Made by a program: the position numbers and the translations under genes
The notes under the pieces: model-generated
The model's input: the letters and a program-made list of their open reading frames with translations, nothing else
Database searches by the model: none
What the model was told of the DNA's origin: nothing
Assembly: GCA_015499995.1 (NCBI GenBank)
Contig: JADNRV010000004.1
Span: forward strand, 930,001 to 994,000
Reading direction: 5' to 3'
Source of the DNA: Flammula alnicola
Lineage: Eukaryota > Basidiomycota > Agaricomycetes > Agaricales > Strophariaceae
Length of the DNA: 64,000 bases
Shown here: one piece after another, positions 20,293-32,144 of the stretch
How positions within the stretch are numbered: position 1 is the stretch's first letter
Layout of the letters: every line of letters begins with the position of its first letter

Positions 20293-22004
20293 TCACATCC
20301 CACCATATACATCCTCCTGATCATAGAGCGTATACGCAGAATACGCAGACGTCGGCCTGCCACCCGCCTCCGCGCGCGCTGCGGGAGCCTTTGCCGGCAC
20401 CGCTGGGGGTTCTGCAGAGGCAGCAGCGCTCGAGCTGGCGCTAGCGCTAGCACTAGTATTCGCACTGCTCTCACCCTCGCCCTCATTCCTGACCGCCATC
20501 TCGCGAGGACGGACCTTCTGATCCCTCATTGCCGCGAATCGAGCACTGTCCGCGTCCTCAACGTACGCCGGGGGCGCCTCGCTCGACGAGGATTCCGCCG
20601 CGGAATCCACGAGCCGGAGCTGCTGTTTCTCGGACAGAACCGGAGGAGACGACTGCGACGGAGGAGGCGACACTGAAGGAGACCTCGAGAACGGATTAGG
20701 CAACGCAGAGCTGTCGCGATCCGAGTACTGCGACGGTGGGTTCGCGTAGCCGTACATCTGCTGCTGCTGCTGTTGTGCATAATGCGCCTGAGCCTGAGCC
20801 TGTTGGTTATAATACGGTGAAGAACGGGGGTATCCTTGTGGTTGGTTTGGGTATTGTGGGTATCGCGGGTCCGCGCCATACGTCGCGTAGGCGCCAGGAC
20901 CATACGTGCCCGGAATGGGGGGCGCTCCGTACCCTGCCTGCTCATATTGTGCACCGTTGTATGGCGCAAGGGGCGGAGGGACGCCGTACGCGCTCGGGAC
21001 AGGACCGTATGGAGCACCAGGAGGTGGTGGCGGCGGGACAGAACCGTAGCGTGCCCCAGCAGCTCCCATATGGGCATACTGTTGTGGGCGTTCGCTGCCG
21101 TACGACGAAGGTGGGGCGGGCGGCACGGCGGCGGGCGGGTGGTCAGAGTACGGGTACGCCATAGACGGCGTAGGGAGGTTGCTCTGATTTCCATTCGAGT
21201 TAGACATGACAGAGGGTGCCGCTGCGCGCAGGTTCTTTCGCTCGATCATCGAAGGTGGGCGTGGACGCATTGTCTTCTCGTCGTCTTCCAGCACGATCGC
21301 TGAGCGGCGGAACTGCGTGGGGTCGAAGCCATCTACGCCCCTTCTCCTCTTTCGGAAACGCCGCAAGAAGAACGCGACGATGAGACCGATAAGGGCAATA
21401 CCTCCAATGCCGCCTCCGACTATCCCGATAACGGCGCCGGTGCCTATACCAGAGCTGGGCGCCACTGAGGTGCTAGCACTGGGAACGGTGGACTGGGAAG
21501 AAGAGGTGCTGACGGCCTTAGGCGTCGGAGTCGTGCGTACTATAGTTGGCGTAAGCGTTGTAGACTAAATTGATGTCACTCGTAAGAATCGAGTTTACAA
21601 GTGATAAACGAAAATACGAACGGGAGTAACGGGAACAACGGGAACAACAGGAGACGTAGTGGTGGGGACGGGAAGGGTTGAGCTCGTCGAAGGGGTTGGC
21701 AAAGAAGATACGCTGGGTTTCGTCACAACAGGGGTGGTGGTGGTAGCACTGGCAGAGGTCGCGGTTGCCTTGGCTGGGACAGTGGTCGTCGTCGCCTTGG
21801 CCTTGGTATCGACAGGGACAGGGACTTTAACTATTGGTGTCGGTGTAGCTGCAGAACCGCGACCACGGTCAGCTTAACTCGTTAGACTTAAATTGCCAAC
21901 ACACTTTTAACCACCGCAGGCGTAGGAGTTGTCTTCTGACGTGCAGCAAGTTTGCCTCGGCGATTGTGCAGCGACACCCTTTTCTGTAAATTCTGACGAG
22001 TCAT
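20293..22004 (-). CDS. Single-pass membrane protein, Ser/Thr-rich (paralog A)
   Basis: Three exons join in phase from ATG 22004: MTRQNLQKRVSLHNRRG ..., a Thr/Pro/Val-rich exon (TTTTVPAKATATSASATTTT), then STTLTPTIVRTTPTPK leading into a membrane helix (GAVIGIVGGGIGGIALIGLIVAFFL) with a basic stop-transfer RRFRKRRRG. The ~330-residue cytoplasmic tail is Pro/Tyr/Gln-rich with poly-Gln, PPPPPP and many Tyr-Gly pairs, ending DVYGGM. The Ser/Thr-rich stalk, one helix and a long low-complexity tail resemble fungal Mid2/Skg6-type membrane proteins. No clear N-terminal signal peptide is seen. A paralog with the same layout and the same YGGM end lies next to it on the same strand (23720-25416). A sensor or wall-linked role is inference. 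Confidence 0.8.
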
Positions 22005-23719
22005 GGTTAAGACTATTGGGTTCTTTTTGTGAATTGAATTTCGAGTCGCGGATGTAAGCGTAGGTCGAACCCAATTGAATGGCTAAAGCTTATCCAAGTG
22101 AGGTTTTGAACCTGATTTAAAAGAGTGAAAGGATTGAAAAGTAAAAGACCGTGGTGAACGCAGCAAGCGTCTAGCCGTCGACGACGACGAGGGAGAGGAA
22201 GAACAATGGAGGGGGAGGAGAAAAGGGGGGATGTGGGAGAAAAGAAAGACGAACTGCCGAGGCTAAACTCGGAAGAGCGCATTTTCGGTCACGTGTTGGA
22301 AACAGAAAATCATTAACTTGATCAGCCCTGTCCGCCGTTGCTATGAGAGCATGCGCTTCACTCCTTGTCCTCTTCTAACATGCGCACAAGATATATGGAC
22401 AAACTTCATTCCAATAACCACCTGCAAAGCAAACTAGGCTGGAAGGTTATGGGGAGCCGTTCTCAATTATAAACGCGTCTCTTCTTTCTTCAATTAATCA
22501 CCCGCAATTGTCGGTTGATCCGCTGATAATAATATCCCCGAGGCTCGGGACGACGCGTTTTGAAAGTCCATGATGCATGATGCATGAAGCTTCGAAGCCT
22601 TGAGGCCTGGCATGTGGTGCCAGTCGATCCTTCAACTGCACCATGATATACCCTCCTGCACAGATTCTCGCTGAATGCTCGAAGATATCTCGATCTCACA
22701 CAAACACCTCACCGTGGCCAATGACACTGACACCATTACGAACTTGGGGACCCTCACAAGGCTTGTCAAGCCAGGGCGCTCCAGCTATCACACATAGTGC
22801 GAGGGAGCGCGTCAAGCTTATGGGGAGTCATGATGGGGAGTCATTCAACATTGACCTTCAAGCTTCAGGTGCTGCACCTATGCCATGCGACAGCACTAGC
22901 AGGGGACTAGAGACTGGTGGTCTTCCAAAGGACACGGAAGTAGTGCCAAGGGCAATTGCTCTGAAACCATTCGCCATTCGCCGCCGTGGCGACATCAACA
23001 TCAAACACACATCGTTCGGAACGGCATTGTAACAATGTAAGGTGTAACACATAAACAATATATAGAGAAGTCTGTAACATAAAATAAAATAACACAAAGG
23101 AAGAAAAGAGAAAAAAATCCCCAACGCCGTACGGACGTAGTCCAAGGTCTATATAAGCTTGTTCGCCGCATCGAATCGAAAGAAGCCCGTCGTCATAAAT
23201 TATGAACGTCAAATCGTGTATACTGTCCAGACAGGTCCATCGAAGACGGAAAGGCGACAAAAAGAATCAGATAACGGACTTCGTGCAAGGGAAGAAAAGT
23301 CAATAAAACATAAAAAAAGCTTGGGGTCGAATGGTATATTAGTATCACATCACATCACATCAACAACAGTCGAAGAAGATGGTTCGGCAGATAAGTAGCT
23401 GATGGATTGATGGATGAATATCGAGGGGTTCTGAAGCCGACAGGTTTTAGATAGGACGTGGGGCTGGGTAAGGAAAAAAAGACCCCAAGGAGACAGACAC
23501 ATAAGGACAAGGGAGTAACTGTAAGTGGAGTATTGCACAGGCGGAATAATGGGTGAGAAGGGTGGAAGGCAAATACGAGATGCATAGGGAGACGAGGTAC
23601 GGTGAAAAACGGATGACGGGTAGGGTGAAAATGCATACAGCAGGAGAGAAAAGGTGAAATCAGTATGCTGTTTTTGTCATCCTCTTCCTAGTAGCCCTTT
23701 ATACCTTGATATGATCAGC
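22005..23719. other. Intergenic region between tandem paralogs
   Basis: No convincing gene. There are short palindromic words (tgatgcatgatgcatga near 22570) and a repeated atggggagtcat motif near 22820-22850. A 130-codon + frame at 22643-23032 lacks any motif. The left part should contain the promoter of paralog A. Confidence 0.4.
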
Positions 23720-25416
23720 TTACATCCCACCATATGCAGCGTCAGTTTTCGAGGCCGAAGCACCAGTCGCATAGGGATGCGGGGCCTGGTAGCCTGTCTG
23801 AGCCTCTTGCTGGTATTGCTGGGATTGCTGCTGCTGGGAATAATCATACTGTGTCTGATCATAGCCCTGTTGCTGCTGCTGAGCGTATTGTTCATAGCCG
23901 ACCGCGTAGCCATTTTGGTCATAGTATCCTTGCTGCTGCTGCTGCTGGCTATAATCGACAGCATAGGCATTTTGATCGTAGTAGCCTTCCTGTTGTTGCT
24001 GGTCATAACCCTGTTGGCCCTGGTATTCACGCTGTGCGTCCTGGTAGCCGCCTACAGCCAGGCCGACTCCGCCAACGACACCCGCACCTGCATCAGCATA
24101 CTGCGCATAGTTGGCATATGCCTCCGAGTCGTAGGCTGTCTGCATCTGGGGCTGAGAGCTGTACGCGCCACCATGTGCCTCGCTCGCAGCGTCATCATTC
24201 GCATCCTGTTGAGACCCAGAAGTCGAGTCCGAGGTTTCAGGGGTCTGGCCAAAAACATATTTAGGACGTTCCTGGAGCACGGCGGCGGCGGCGGCGTTGG
24301 CGTTGGCGAGGGCCTTGGAAGGAGGCGTAGCTTGGGTGGTCGCGGCACCACCAGAGTGTGCGCCGTAGCCGGCCATACCCGCTCCAGTAGTGCTGGATAT
24401 GGATGGAGCAACGTTGTGTGCGCTACGCTCAGTCATTTCCGAGTTGGGTCTCCCAGCGACAAAGGCAGAGCGATTGAATGTGCCGAAGTCAGATTCGTGA
24501 TGCAGGGCGCGGCGACGGTTGCGCCTGATGCGACGCTAAAATTGAGGTCCATCAGTACTGCGCTGGTATAAGTTGGAAAGAAAAATAATAGACACACAAG
24601 GAAGAACGCGATAATGAAGCCCAAGAAGGCTACGCCTATAAGGGATCCTATGACGGCACCCGCAATCGATCCAGCGGACTTGCCAGTCGCCCCAGTGGTC
24701 TCAATAGGGTTAGCGGTGACAGTTGACCCAGAGCTGTCAACATTCGTCGGAGTGACCGAGCGGAAGGAACTTGCAAGGGCGACGGGGATCGTGTTCGTTG
24801 CAGTGTTAGTGTTGACAACTGGGATGACCTGTTGAATTTATATTCCAAGCAGAAGTCCACATATCGTCAGTAAGAATCCATACAGCTGATAACAGATTTT
24901 GAGCGACATACGGTGGTAGGAAGGGCTGACGTGGTCGAGACAGTGGAACTGATAGAAGCAGATGTCGAAACCGAGGCAGACGTGGACGTGGCCGAGGCGG
25001 ATGTCGTTGTTTCTGGCGGCGGTGTCGAAGTAGTGGACTTCTTGGTGGAGGAGGTGGAGGAGGAGGTTACAGGGGGTATGTGGGTGGTGGTAGCTGAATG
25101 ACTGGTGGTGATTGGCGCATCCGAGCTAGAAGAAGGTACTATAATACAATGAGAGTCGTTAGTTTAGGCCAGAGGACAAGGCACCAAGGAACAGGAGAGT
25201 AAAATACTTACCAATGCTCGAAGATGATGGGGTAGGGATTACATTGGAAATGATACTTCCAGCTCCACCATTGCCTGCACCGTTGCTTGCACCGTTGCCA
25301 GCAGGGGGAGTACCACTGTTGCCATTGCCGTTGCCGGTACCTGCACCATTGCCGGTGTCCACACGGACCACATGCATTCGGTGGGCGTTACGTTGTTGCA
25401 ATTGGTGCATAGTCAT
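23720..25416 (-). CDS. Single-pass membrane protein, Ser/Thr-rich (paralog B)
   Basis: Exons join in phase from ATG 25416: MTMHQLQQRNAHRMHVVRVD, a Gly/Asn repeat (GNGAGTGNGNGN), a Ser/Thr-rich exon (TTSASATSTSASVSTSAS), an exon with the membrane helix (GSIAGAVIGSLIGVAFLGFIIAFFL), then RRIRRNRRR and a cytoplasmic tail rich in Gln/Tyr/Ala. The tail has near-repeats of GYYDQN(A/G)YAV and several poly-Gln runs, and ends AAYGGM. The layout, the membrane helix followed by a polybasic stop and the terminal YGGM match the neighbour at 20293-22004, so the two are tandem paralogs with diverged stalks. The family resembles Mid2/Skg6-type fungal membrane proteins; the function is not known. Confidence 0.8.
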
Positions 25417-25791
25417 GATACGTATCGCGTGTCGAAAAAGTTGTGATGAAGTTGTTATTTCTTCGTTGACTATCGTTGCTGTTAGTAATTGCACTAATGC
25501 TTGTTGGACTTAAAAACAAGATACGCACAGAAAAAGGATGTCTATAGAGGACAATTTGGCAGCGAGTTGGAAGGAGAGTGGTGAAAAAGGAATGTGGGCG
25601 CCGTCTCTGGGAGGAGATTGGGCTTGGGGGACGTGAGAAGGTGTGAGCTGAGCTCGAGGAGATGGGGGAAGAAGGACAAAGCGATCCTGGGAACATTGCC
25701 AAAGGGTTGCCGCCAAGCCCACGTGATGTTCTGATTTACGATCAGATTCATTCTTAGTGATTCTAGATCGTACTTTGTATTCTAATTATTA
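25417..25791. other. Short intergenic spacer
   Basis: Lies between the start of paralog B and the 3' end of COX10, both on the minus strand. No gene seen; it should contain the promoter of paralog B. Confidence 0.5.
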
Positions 25792-27098
25792 TTATACATT
25801 TTCCTCAGCGTTGAGTGCGTCGTTCACCGTCGTCGGCGCCTCCTTCAGCCCAATCCACTCAAGCCAGTCCATGCCTTGCTTATGGAACATCATCAAGCCC
25901 ATCACAACGGGCAAATACCACAGACTCTGCTGAAAAAGCACACGCGCCTCCTTCTCCCCGCCCTTCTCCCAAAACTTCCATGCGGCTCTGAGACAAATTG
26001 CATTTGGCACGATGGTTGTCACCGCGAACATCCATGTCGTAAGCCCCGATAGCGGGAACAGGACGGAACACACAGGCACCAGGAGCATGGTATGCCGCAG
26101 CGCTACCAGTGCGTTCTTCTTGGGATCTAGCACGGCTAGCATGTGGTACCCCGCCTGCGCGTACGAGTGCCGCACGATATGCGACAGTGGCATAAAGTGG
26201 AAAAACTGCCAGCTAAATAAGAACAAAAAGAACGCGAAGGGCGCGAGCGGGTTGTCCAGCATCAACACGTCCAGGCCCAGGGCCGAGGTGCTGATGGCAC
26301 TCTCAGTCAAGAAAGGAGGCAGTAAGAGCGAAATGGAGTCCAGTGACGTAGGGAAGAGCTTCCCACCGCACGCTGTCCACCCCATCAGCGGCGGTATGCA
26401 GCCCACCACCGCACCGACCCAAGTATTCCATATCGTCCGTCTTTTCATCCACGTATAAACCCCCGCGTAGAGCGCGATATTCGCAAGACCGAGACACGCC
26501 GTCGTCGGATTCGTCATCGTCCATAGGAGCGCAGGTCCCGCTATCCCGTCGCTATCGCAAACCCGAGTCCATGCAGCGGCGCAATCGCCTTCCTGACGAA
26601 TGGCCGCATCCTTGTCCTCGCCATCTGCGCATCAAACGGCACCTCTTGCAGTTGATTCAGTGTATTCGCTGACGCAGAACAGAGCACGGTGCCGAGGGCC
26701 GTGGATAATAGGATGGGAATGGTGGTAGGGAAAGGCGAGAGCGCGACGCCAGACATGGAGGTAAGGACGACGAGGATGGTGAGATTCGATTTTGCAAGCT
26801 GGTTGTAAATCTTCAGCAGCTTCCGTGGGGTATGCGCTTCTATCTCACGATACGAAGACAGCGAGAAGGGTTGGTTGGAGAATGAGGGTGGTTGATACGC
26901 CAGGTCGGCAACAGACGCTCTTGAACCTTTGGTTGGGGCGTTAACACTCCCGCCTGACCACTGGGCATTGTGGAAAAAGAACGATGTGAAAGTTGGCTGA
27001 GATAGCGATGAGCATGGTCTGGATTGAGTCCTGTTGCTCCTTAGGATAATACGCGAATGGCGACAGCAAAGAATGGATTTTGCTAGATTTCGCTGCAT
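25792..27098 (-). CDS. COX10: Protoheme IX farnesyltransferase COX10 (apparent frameshift)
   Basis: Makes heme O from heme b in the mitochondrial inner membrane, the first step to heme A for cytochrome oxidase. The first frame (27098-26541) has a basic presequence (MQRNLAKSILCCRHSR) and the UbiA-family prenyl-diphosphate site (NTLNQLQEVPFDAQMARTRMRP). The second frame (to 25792) continues ALLWTMTNPTTACLGLANIALYAG, then IWNTWVGAVVGCIPPLMGW, SWQFFHFMPLSHIVRHSYAQAG and more helices. The two frames are off by one base at a short G run (26545-26547 on the + strand): FAIATG meets a stop where G-IAGPALLW should follow. No intron explains it. COX10 is needed for respiration, so an assembly error is more likely than a real mutation. 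Confidence 0.9.
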
Positions 27099-27657
27099 AG
27101 CGCCGGAGTATGGTCCACCACCGTCCAGAAATAAGAACGAGCTTGTTAAAATCTACGAAACGGCATAAGATCTGTCTACAGCACACATATAACGGCTTAC
27201 TCACCTCAAAATTCTATCAATCCCCACTTCTGGAACCTTGGTGCATTGCACAAAGTAGTATGCGAATGTCGCACGACGTGAACCATTGGCAGCCTGGAAT
27301 CATGCACATGAATCATAATGGCAGTCCCGATCTGAAAATTCCCCACGATCTTGATCCGATTGCGACTCCGGCGCCGCCATTCGTTCAGGAGCGCCCAGGC
27401 GCTAATTACATATGTACATCGGTGCCAAGGCACGACCTCCACATTCTTCCCCGTTACCCCGAATGTTGGATAGCTTTAGACTCCTCTTTTTCTATCGCTC
27501 GAAAAATCTTACATAAATATTCACAACACGGAAAATACTTCCTGTGGTACAAATGGTTTAGTTTCATTTGGTTGTATAATTATTCAACAATTATCACTGA
27601 AGAGTAGCAAGTATGGCAGGCTTCAGCCACCCTCCAAAATTTTTAAGTTACTGTAGC
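27099..27657. other. Intergenic, no gene seen
   Basis: Between the COX10 start and the lipase 3' end. Only non-descript frames. The left part is the presumed COX10 promoter. Confidence 0.45.
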
Positions 27658-29146
27658 TCAATTACAGAAGGGTATCGCCGCAATTATGATGAAGTACTTC
27701 ATGTAAAACGAGAAATCAGCTTCCAAGAATCGTGAAACAGTGACTTTCAAATTTACCGTAAGGTGCACAAGATCGATACCCATAGAGGGGATAGAGTCAG
27801 AGCAAGTTGGGTCCTCGCCGCTGGCTGCACACTGTCTAGTGGTAGACGCGCTGGCAGGGTCCGGAGTTTGGAAAAATACAATAGCTGAGATAACAAGTAT
27901 GGAGACTTGCCGTGGTGTTGGTAGCCGGGTGCCTGGGGAATGATAGTGGGAACTCTGCGACCATTGCTATAAGCAATTGCGTTCCATCAGATTTACAAGG
28001 CGAGAAATGCACCCATCGGTGGTGTGGACAGCTGGGCAGATATCACAGATCAGGGTGGAGGAAGTTTGAATATTAAAAAAAGACCAACTCACATCGGAAT
28101 GCAAGATAATCGAAGAGGGAGTTGACGAAATTGGCGCCGGTAAGGTTGAAGATACGTGGCTGGAGCAAAAACTTAGATGGTCAGACTCATGTGGACAACA
28201 AGTATTATACTGCTTCCCTGGCCGTATGTGAACATTCTTACACCGCTGTAATTAGGTTAGAAACGTCAAAATCCAGTGACGCTAACCTTGGATAAACGAG
28301 CTTGCCTGTTGGGGAAGTTCTGCTTGAGAGCAACACCGGGAAAACTCGACAAAGCACCGCCAAGCGAGTGGCCAGTAGAGACAAGAGCATAATCCGGATC
28401 AATGGCGAGCTGAGACTAAATTGACAGTGGAAAGAACTTGGTCTGCGACGACGGAATTCCATCTATGAAAATAGGAAGATGAGCATTTCGTCTAAAATAG
28501 CTTTGAAAGCTTACGCGGTCAAGAAACCGGTGTGGGCCTTGGAGCCAGCTTTGAGATACATAGCGATCAGTTGGCGTACCGACGCTGATTATGAAGGTAT
28601 TTACCTGGGGGTTGACACCTGGGGAGACGAATGGAATCAACGCAATCTCCGCGTCAACCAAGATGTCCGTGGGTGAGGTACTTAAGTTTAAAAAAATTGA
28701 AGGATGGCCAGGAATCAGGCGACGACACCAAAATTAGGCAAATTCTACATACCTGCCGCGAAGAGCAACAGCAATTTCTTTCTTGTTGTCGTCACGAGCA
28801 ATTAATCCTTGGGTATCAGTCACTATGTCGCAAAATTCCTCAATCAAGGTGTTGCCGTTGGGACTGGCGCCGTTAATGACATAGGCCGAAGAGGCATCTA
28901 TAAAATACAAAAATATTAGAAAACTCATTCGAATCACCGTGCAAAGTACAAATATTGAAAGTAGAAGACGAGGTCATTAAATGTTCCTGCCTAGATAGAT
29001 CAGTCAACATGGCGTCCTGTTAGTTCGAATCGACAGGTACATACCAGTTGCAATGGAACGTTTTTCGACAGAGTTCTCCTTAGCTATAGGAGACGCGACA
29101 GCAACGAGAAGCGAAGCCAAAGTCACAAAGGCAACAAACAGACGCA
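27658..29146 (-). CDS. Secreted class-3 (alpha/beta hydrolase) lipase
   Basis: Many short exons from ATG 29146. A signal peptide (MRLFVAFVTLASLLVAVAS) precedes a Kex2-like KR site. Then follow FNDLVFYFQY, SSAYVINGASPNGNTLIEEF, ARDDNKKEIAVALRGS, the lid region SPTDILVDAEIALIPFV, KAHTGFLTAWNSVVADQVL and the nucleophile elbow YALVSTGHSLGGALSSF. Later come VHTTDG, RRVPTIIPQAPGYQHH (likely catalytic Asp and His) and a Cys-rich end closing ...IPFCN. The family hydrolyses triacylglycerols or feruloyl esters outside the cell. One intron seems to be GC-AG (after GYQHH). At three junctions (before SSAYV, before SQLAID, after FTYGQ) the phase is off by one base, so either small sequence errors exist or the gene is decaying. 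Confidence 0.85.
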
Positions 29147-29396
29147 TTTCGAATTCGGGTATTCGGTTAGTTGTGACAATACGAAGCAGGTCAAATGGTG
29201 CTAGCGGGAATCCACTGATCTTTCACGAAAATAAAGCTTGTCTTTTTATAGGCGACTGAGTAGCACCTGGGAAATCCACCTGCTGGTAGGGGAACATGAA
29301 AATTCCAAAAATTGACTGGAAGTTCATATGACGACCCGAGGAAGAGGCTAACTATGAGCATCAGCCTGTAAGATGATAAAAACTGAAATTGCACAT

Positions 29397-30237
29397 TCAA
29401 CAAATCAGGTAATGTGAGAAGTCCACGTTCAGTTCACGACATCCTCGGTAGAACATGAGGACATTTTCCAAGCGGTTACGTTTGTGGAAGATGAATTGAA
29501 CATTGCCAGCTTCAGTCAACTCATTGCATATGATTTCCTGGCGGGTGGCAGTACATCTTTATTGCCGCGGGGTCGACAGCCACAAGATGGAAACATAGCA
29601 GACGAGGTTATTTATGGATGATAAACATTTTTCCTCATCTTGTAAAATTAAAGGAGTAATTCAGTCAGTAAAATTCAGTTGAAATAAAGAATTATAAGTA
29701 GACACTCTAGCGAAAACAAGAGGGCACTTACGGTAGTATAACGTCCGATTTCAAGGTATTTACACTCGTCGGACACTTCATGGATTGAAAATAGAGGATA
29801 TTCGCCAAGATTGCTGGACGCTGTTGAAAACGTAACAACGCGGTTGAAAAGCGAGTCAAGGAATGCAAGGTAGTCTCGTGGGGATTTGACGTCCTGCACA
29901 GAAGCTTACTGGTTCGGAACTAGCGCGATGACGTGAGACCGCAAACTCGTGTGCTAACGGTGTACATTCGTTAGCCCAGGTGTCGTAAACTCGAGCGAGA
30001 AGAGAGAAAGGATACACTGCAAGGAGCAAATTTTACCCAGAACCAGGGTGGACTTGCATGGAATTAAAGTTCGAAAAGTGAATTGAATGAAAATCCCTAA
30101 ATTTGTTGCCCTGTATGTAGGCAATACGGGAAAAAAATTAATTTAGATTGAAGTGCTATAACAAGGAAGAACATACATGACACTCGATAGTGTGTGAGCC
30201 TGCGATAACATCTGCAACCGATGAATGCCGTCAAGGT
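29397..30237 (-). CDS. Uncharacterised multi-exon gene, 5' end unclear
   Basis: Consecutive minus-strand exons join in phase: LDGIHRLQMLSQAHTLSSVM, ATNLGIFIQFTFRTLIPCK, VYPFSLLARVYDTWANECTP ... SEP, DVKSPRDYLAFLDSLFNRV ... EIGRYTT, and a last exon (29537-29397) QEIICNELTEAGNVQFIFH ... FSHYLIC-stop. Between SEP and DVK the frames fit only if 16 nt (29909-29894, GT...AG ends) are skipped, far below normal intron size. A small indel or an intron deletion is likely. The predicted product is helical and Leu-rich. No known domain is recognised. Further 5' exons up to about 30377 are possible. Confidence 0.45.
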
Positions 30238-30423
30238 CTGGTGATTACAGGTTCTGGATGGACTGCGTCAAATGACAGAACAAATTCGCAGAAATGCACA
30301 GATTGGACCCGCGACGGTTCTGAGGTTAGCGTACTCAAGGGTAGGGAATGAGGAACTGCAAGGAGTATTCTTCATGCGATGAGAAATCTATAAGCGTGTT
30401 GACCTAGGGAGAACATGCGCGTA

Positions 30424-31634
30424 TTACTCCGACTTTGATTTTACAGGCGATGCCGACCATCTCCCGAGGATATGGTTCGCTCTAACAATAAGCAAGTCTC
30501 GCAGCATCTGAACAGACGCCGTGACAACGTTCAGTTTGCTTCCTGCTACTTCATGCCACTCGATCGGCACCTCTGCTACGGGTATATGGAGTTGCTTTGC
30601 CAAAAGCAGGAGCTCCACATCGAATATCCAGGTTGGAAGATGTTGGGATGGGAATATTTGTTGGGCGGCCGAGCGCGAAAATAACTTGAATCCACATTGG
30701 GTGTCTCGGATGTGGCCAACACCCACGATTCGAAGGATGGTATGTAACCCGTACATGAGCACGTTCCGTAGGAAAGACCGCTGGAAATAATGAAATGGTC
30801 AATCATATACAAAGAGGACATGGTCTGCCTTACTTTTACAACGGCTTCCGATTTGACCAGGTGAGCTCTACTTCCAACGACTACTCCAGGAGTCTTGTTG
30901 GGAGCGATAGTGTCCATGGATTTCCATAATTCTTCTAAGTCTTCGATCCTGCTTGCACCGTCCGCGTCTGCCATTAGGAGCCTCTCTCCCCCAGCGTACA
31001 ACATCCCATGCCGAACTGCACCACCTTTCCCAACATTATGTTCCAAGGTAACTACTTTTATGTCGCAGTCCGAGTATTTCTTCGCAAGTTTTAGAGTTGT
31101 TGCAGAGGTGCCGTCGCTAGAACCGTCGTCAACGACGAGGATCTCGAATGTCCTCTTTCCCTTCAATCCTGCTGAACTCAGATGCTTGATGGTGGCAGCC
31201 ATCATGTCTGGCAATCGTTCCGTCTCGTTGTAGGCTGGCACGACGATCGTTAGATCGACACTGCTTGGCTCGTCAAGTCGGGTCAACCGAAGCGGCCGAG
31301 TCGGTGATGCCTTGGAGAGGTAAAACTTCTCGGAGTCATGGGTAATTATTGGCGGAGGCGACCAAAATACAAGGGCTGCATACAACTAATAGAAATTAGC
31401 ATATGGTTTAGAAGTAAAGGATCAGTAAAAGGGAGGTCAGTGCAGGGGTTATGATACCCTGACCCGAATTTGTCGTCTGCGTCATGGCGTGCATCCCAGA
31501 AGGACGACCCGCGACTCGAAGAACAAGGATGAAAGGGTGATCATCATGTATATCCGTATTAAACGCCAACTCACCAATATTAAGCCTCCTAAAAGAAGAA
31601 TCGCAGCACCATAAACGACAGATGACTGCTCCAT
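30424..31634 (-). CDS. ALG5: Dolichyl-phosphate beta-glucosyltransferase ALG5
   Basis: Transfers glucose from UDP-glucose to dolichyl phosphate on the ER membrane, supplying the donor for the last glucoses of the N-glycan precursor. Three exons join in phase. The first encodes a membrane anchor (MEQSSVVYGAAILLLGGLIL; an in-frame ATG at 31667 could add 11 residues). The second starts LYAALVFWSPPP and holds the GT-A fold family-2 core: VDLTIVVPAYNETERLP, EILVVDDGSSDGT, GKGGAVRHGM and the metal-binding LLMADADGA. The third has DTQCGFKLFSR, TWIFDVELLLLAKQ and VPIEWHEVAGSKLNV, typical of Alg5. Length (~320 aa) is as expected and no defect is seen. Confidence 0.93.
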
Positions 31635-32144
31635 AGATTGTGTGTAACACGCTGGGTTCAAAGTCATACAGCTATAGCTTTGAACGTTAGAAAAGATGAA
31701 AGACTCACCGCTATATCATATACGAAGGAACGACGAGCACACTGGGATATTATGAGAAAGAGAGGAAGGTAGTAGGCGCGTCTCTGAGTCCATGACACGA
31801 AGACATTTCGCAGTGGATGCCGTGAGAATTTGATTTGGGCACTGAATACGTGGTCAGTGAAAAAGGGAGTAGTAACTCTAGGGTGGGATAAATATCCATA
31901 ATTCAAGCGTTCATAAATACTGGTTATGCCTGTAATATTGCAGAGTCGGACAGACCGCACTGATAGCAAGTTATGTATAATACAGGAAGCATGTAAGGAC
32001 AGCACCGACCAGAAACCACTAGCAAGAAAAGAAGCAGAAAGAAACTAAAATGATATGGTGTATGATAGAAGAGAATGAACCTCGTTTACTCTCATTATAT
32101 AGTTTCCAAAGTTCATCGCCGACAGCACGTCCACTCATACTCGA
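31635..32144. other. Intergenic, no gene seen
   Basis: Between the ALG5 start and the 3' end of the Ran-binding gene. It presumably contains the ALG5 promoter. Confidence 0.45.

Noticed and set aside
20526..21303. Long overlapping frames on both strands
   Set aside because: Arg-rich shadows of the Pro/Tyr/Gln-rich tail of paralog A, caused by GC-rich low complexity.
23654..24571. 305-codon plus-strand frame rich in Leu/Ile/Val
   Set aside because: It is antisense to the Gln/Tyr-rich tail of paralog B; the hydrophobic look comes from complementing CAG/TAC codons. The minus gene splices properly and ends in a motif shared with its neighbour.
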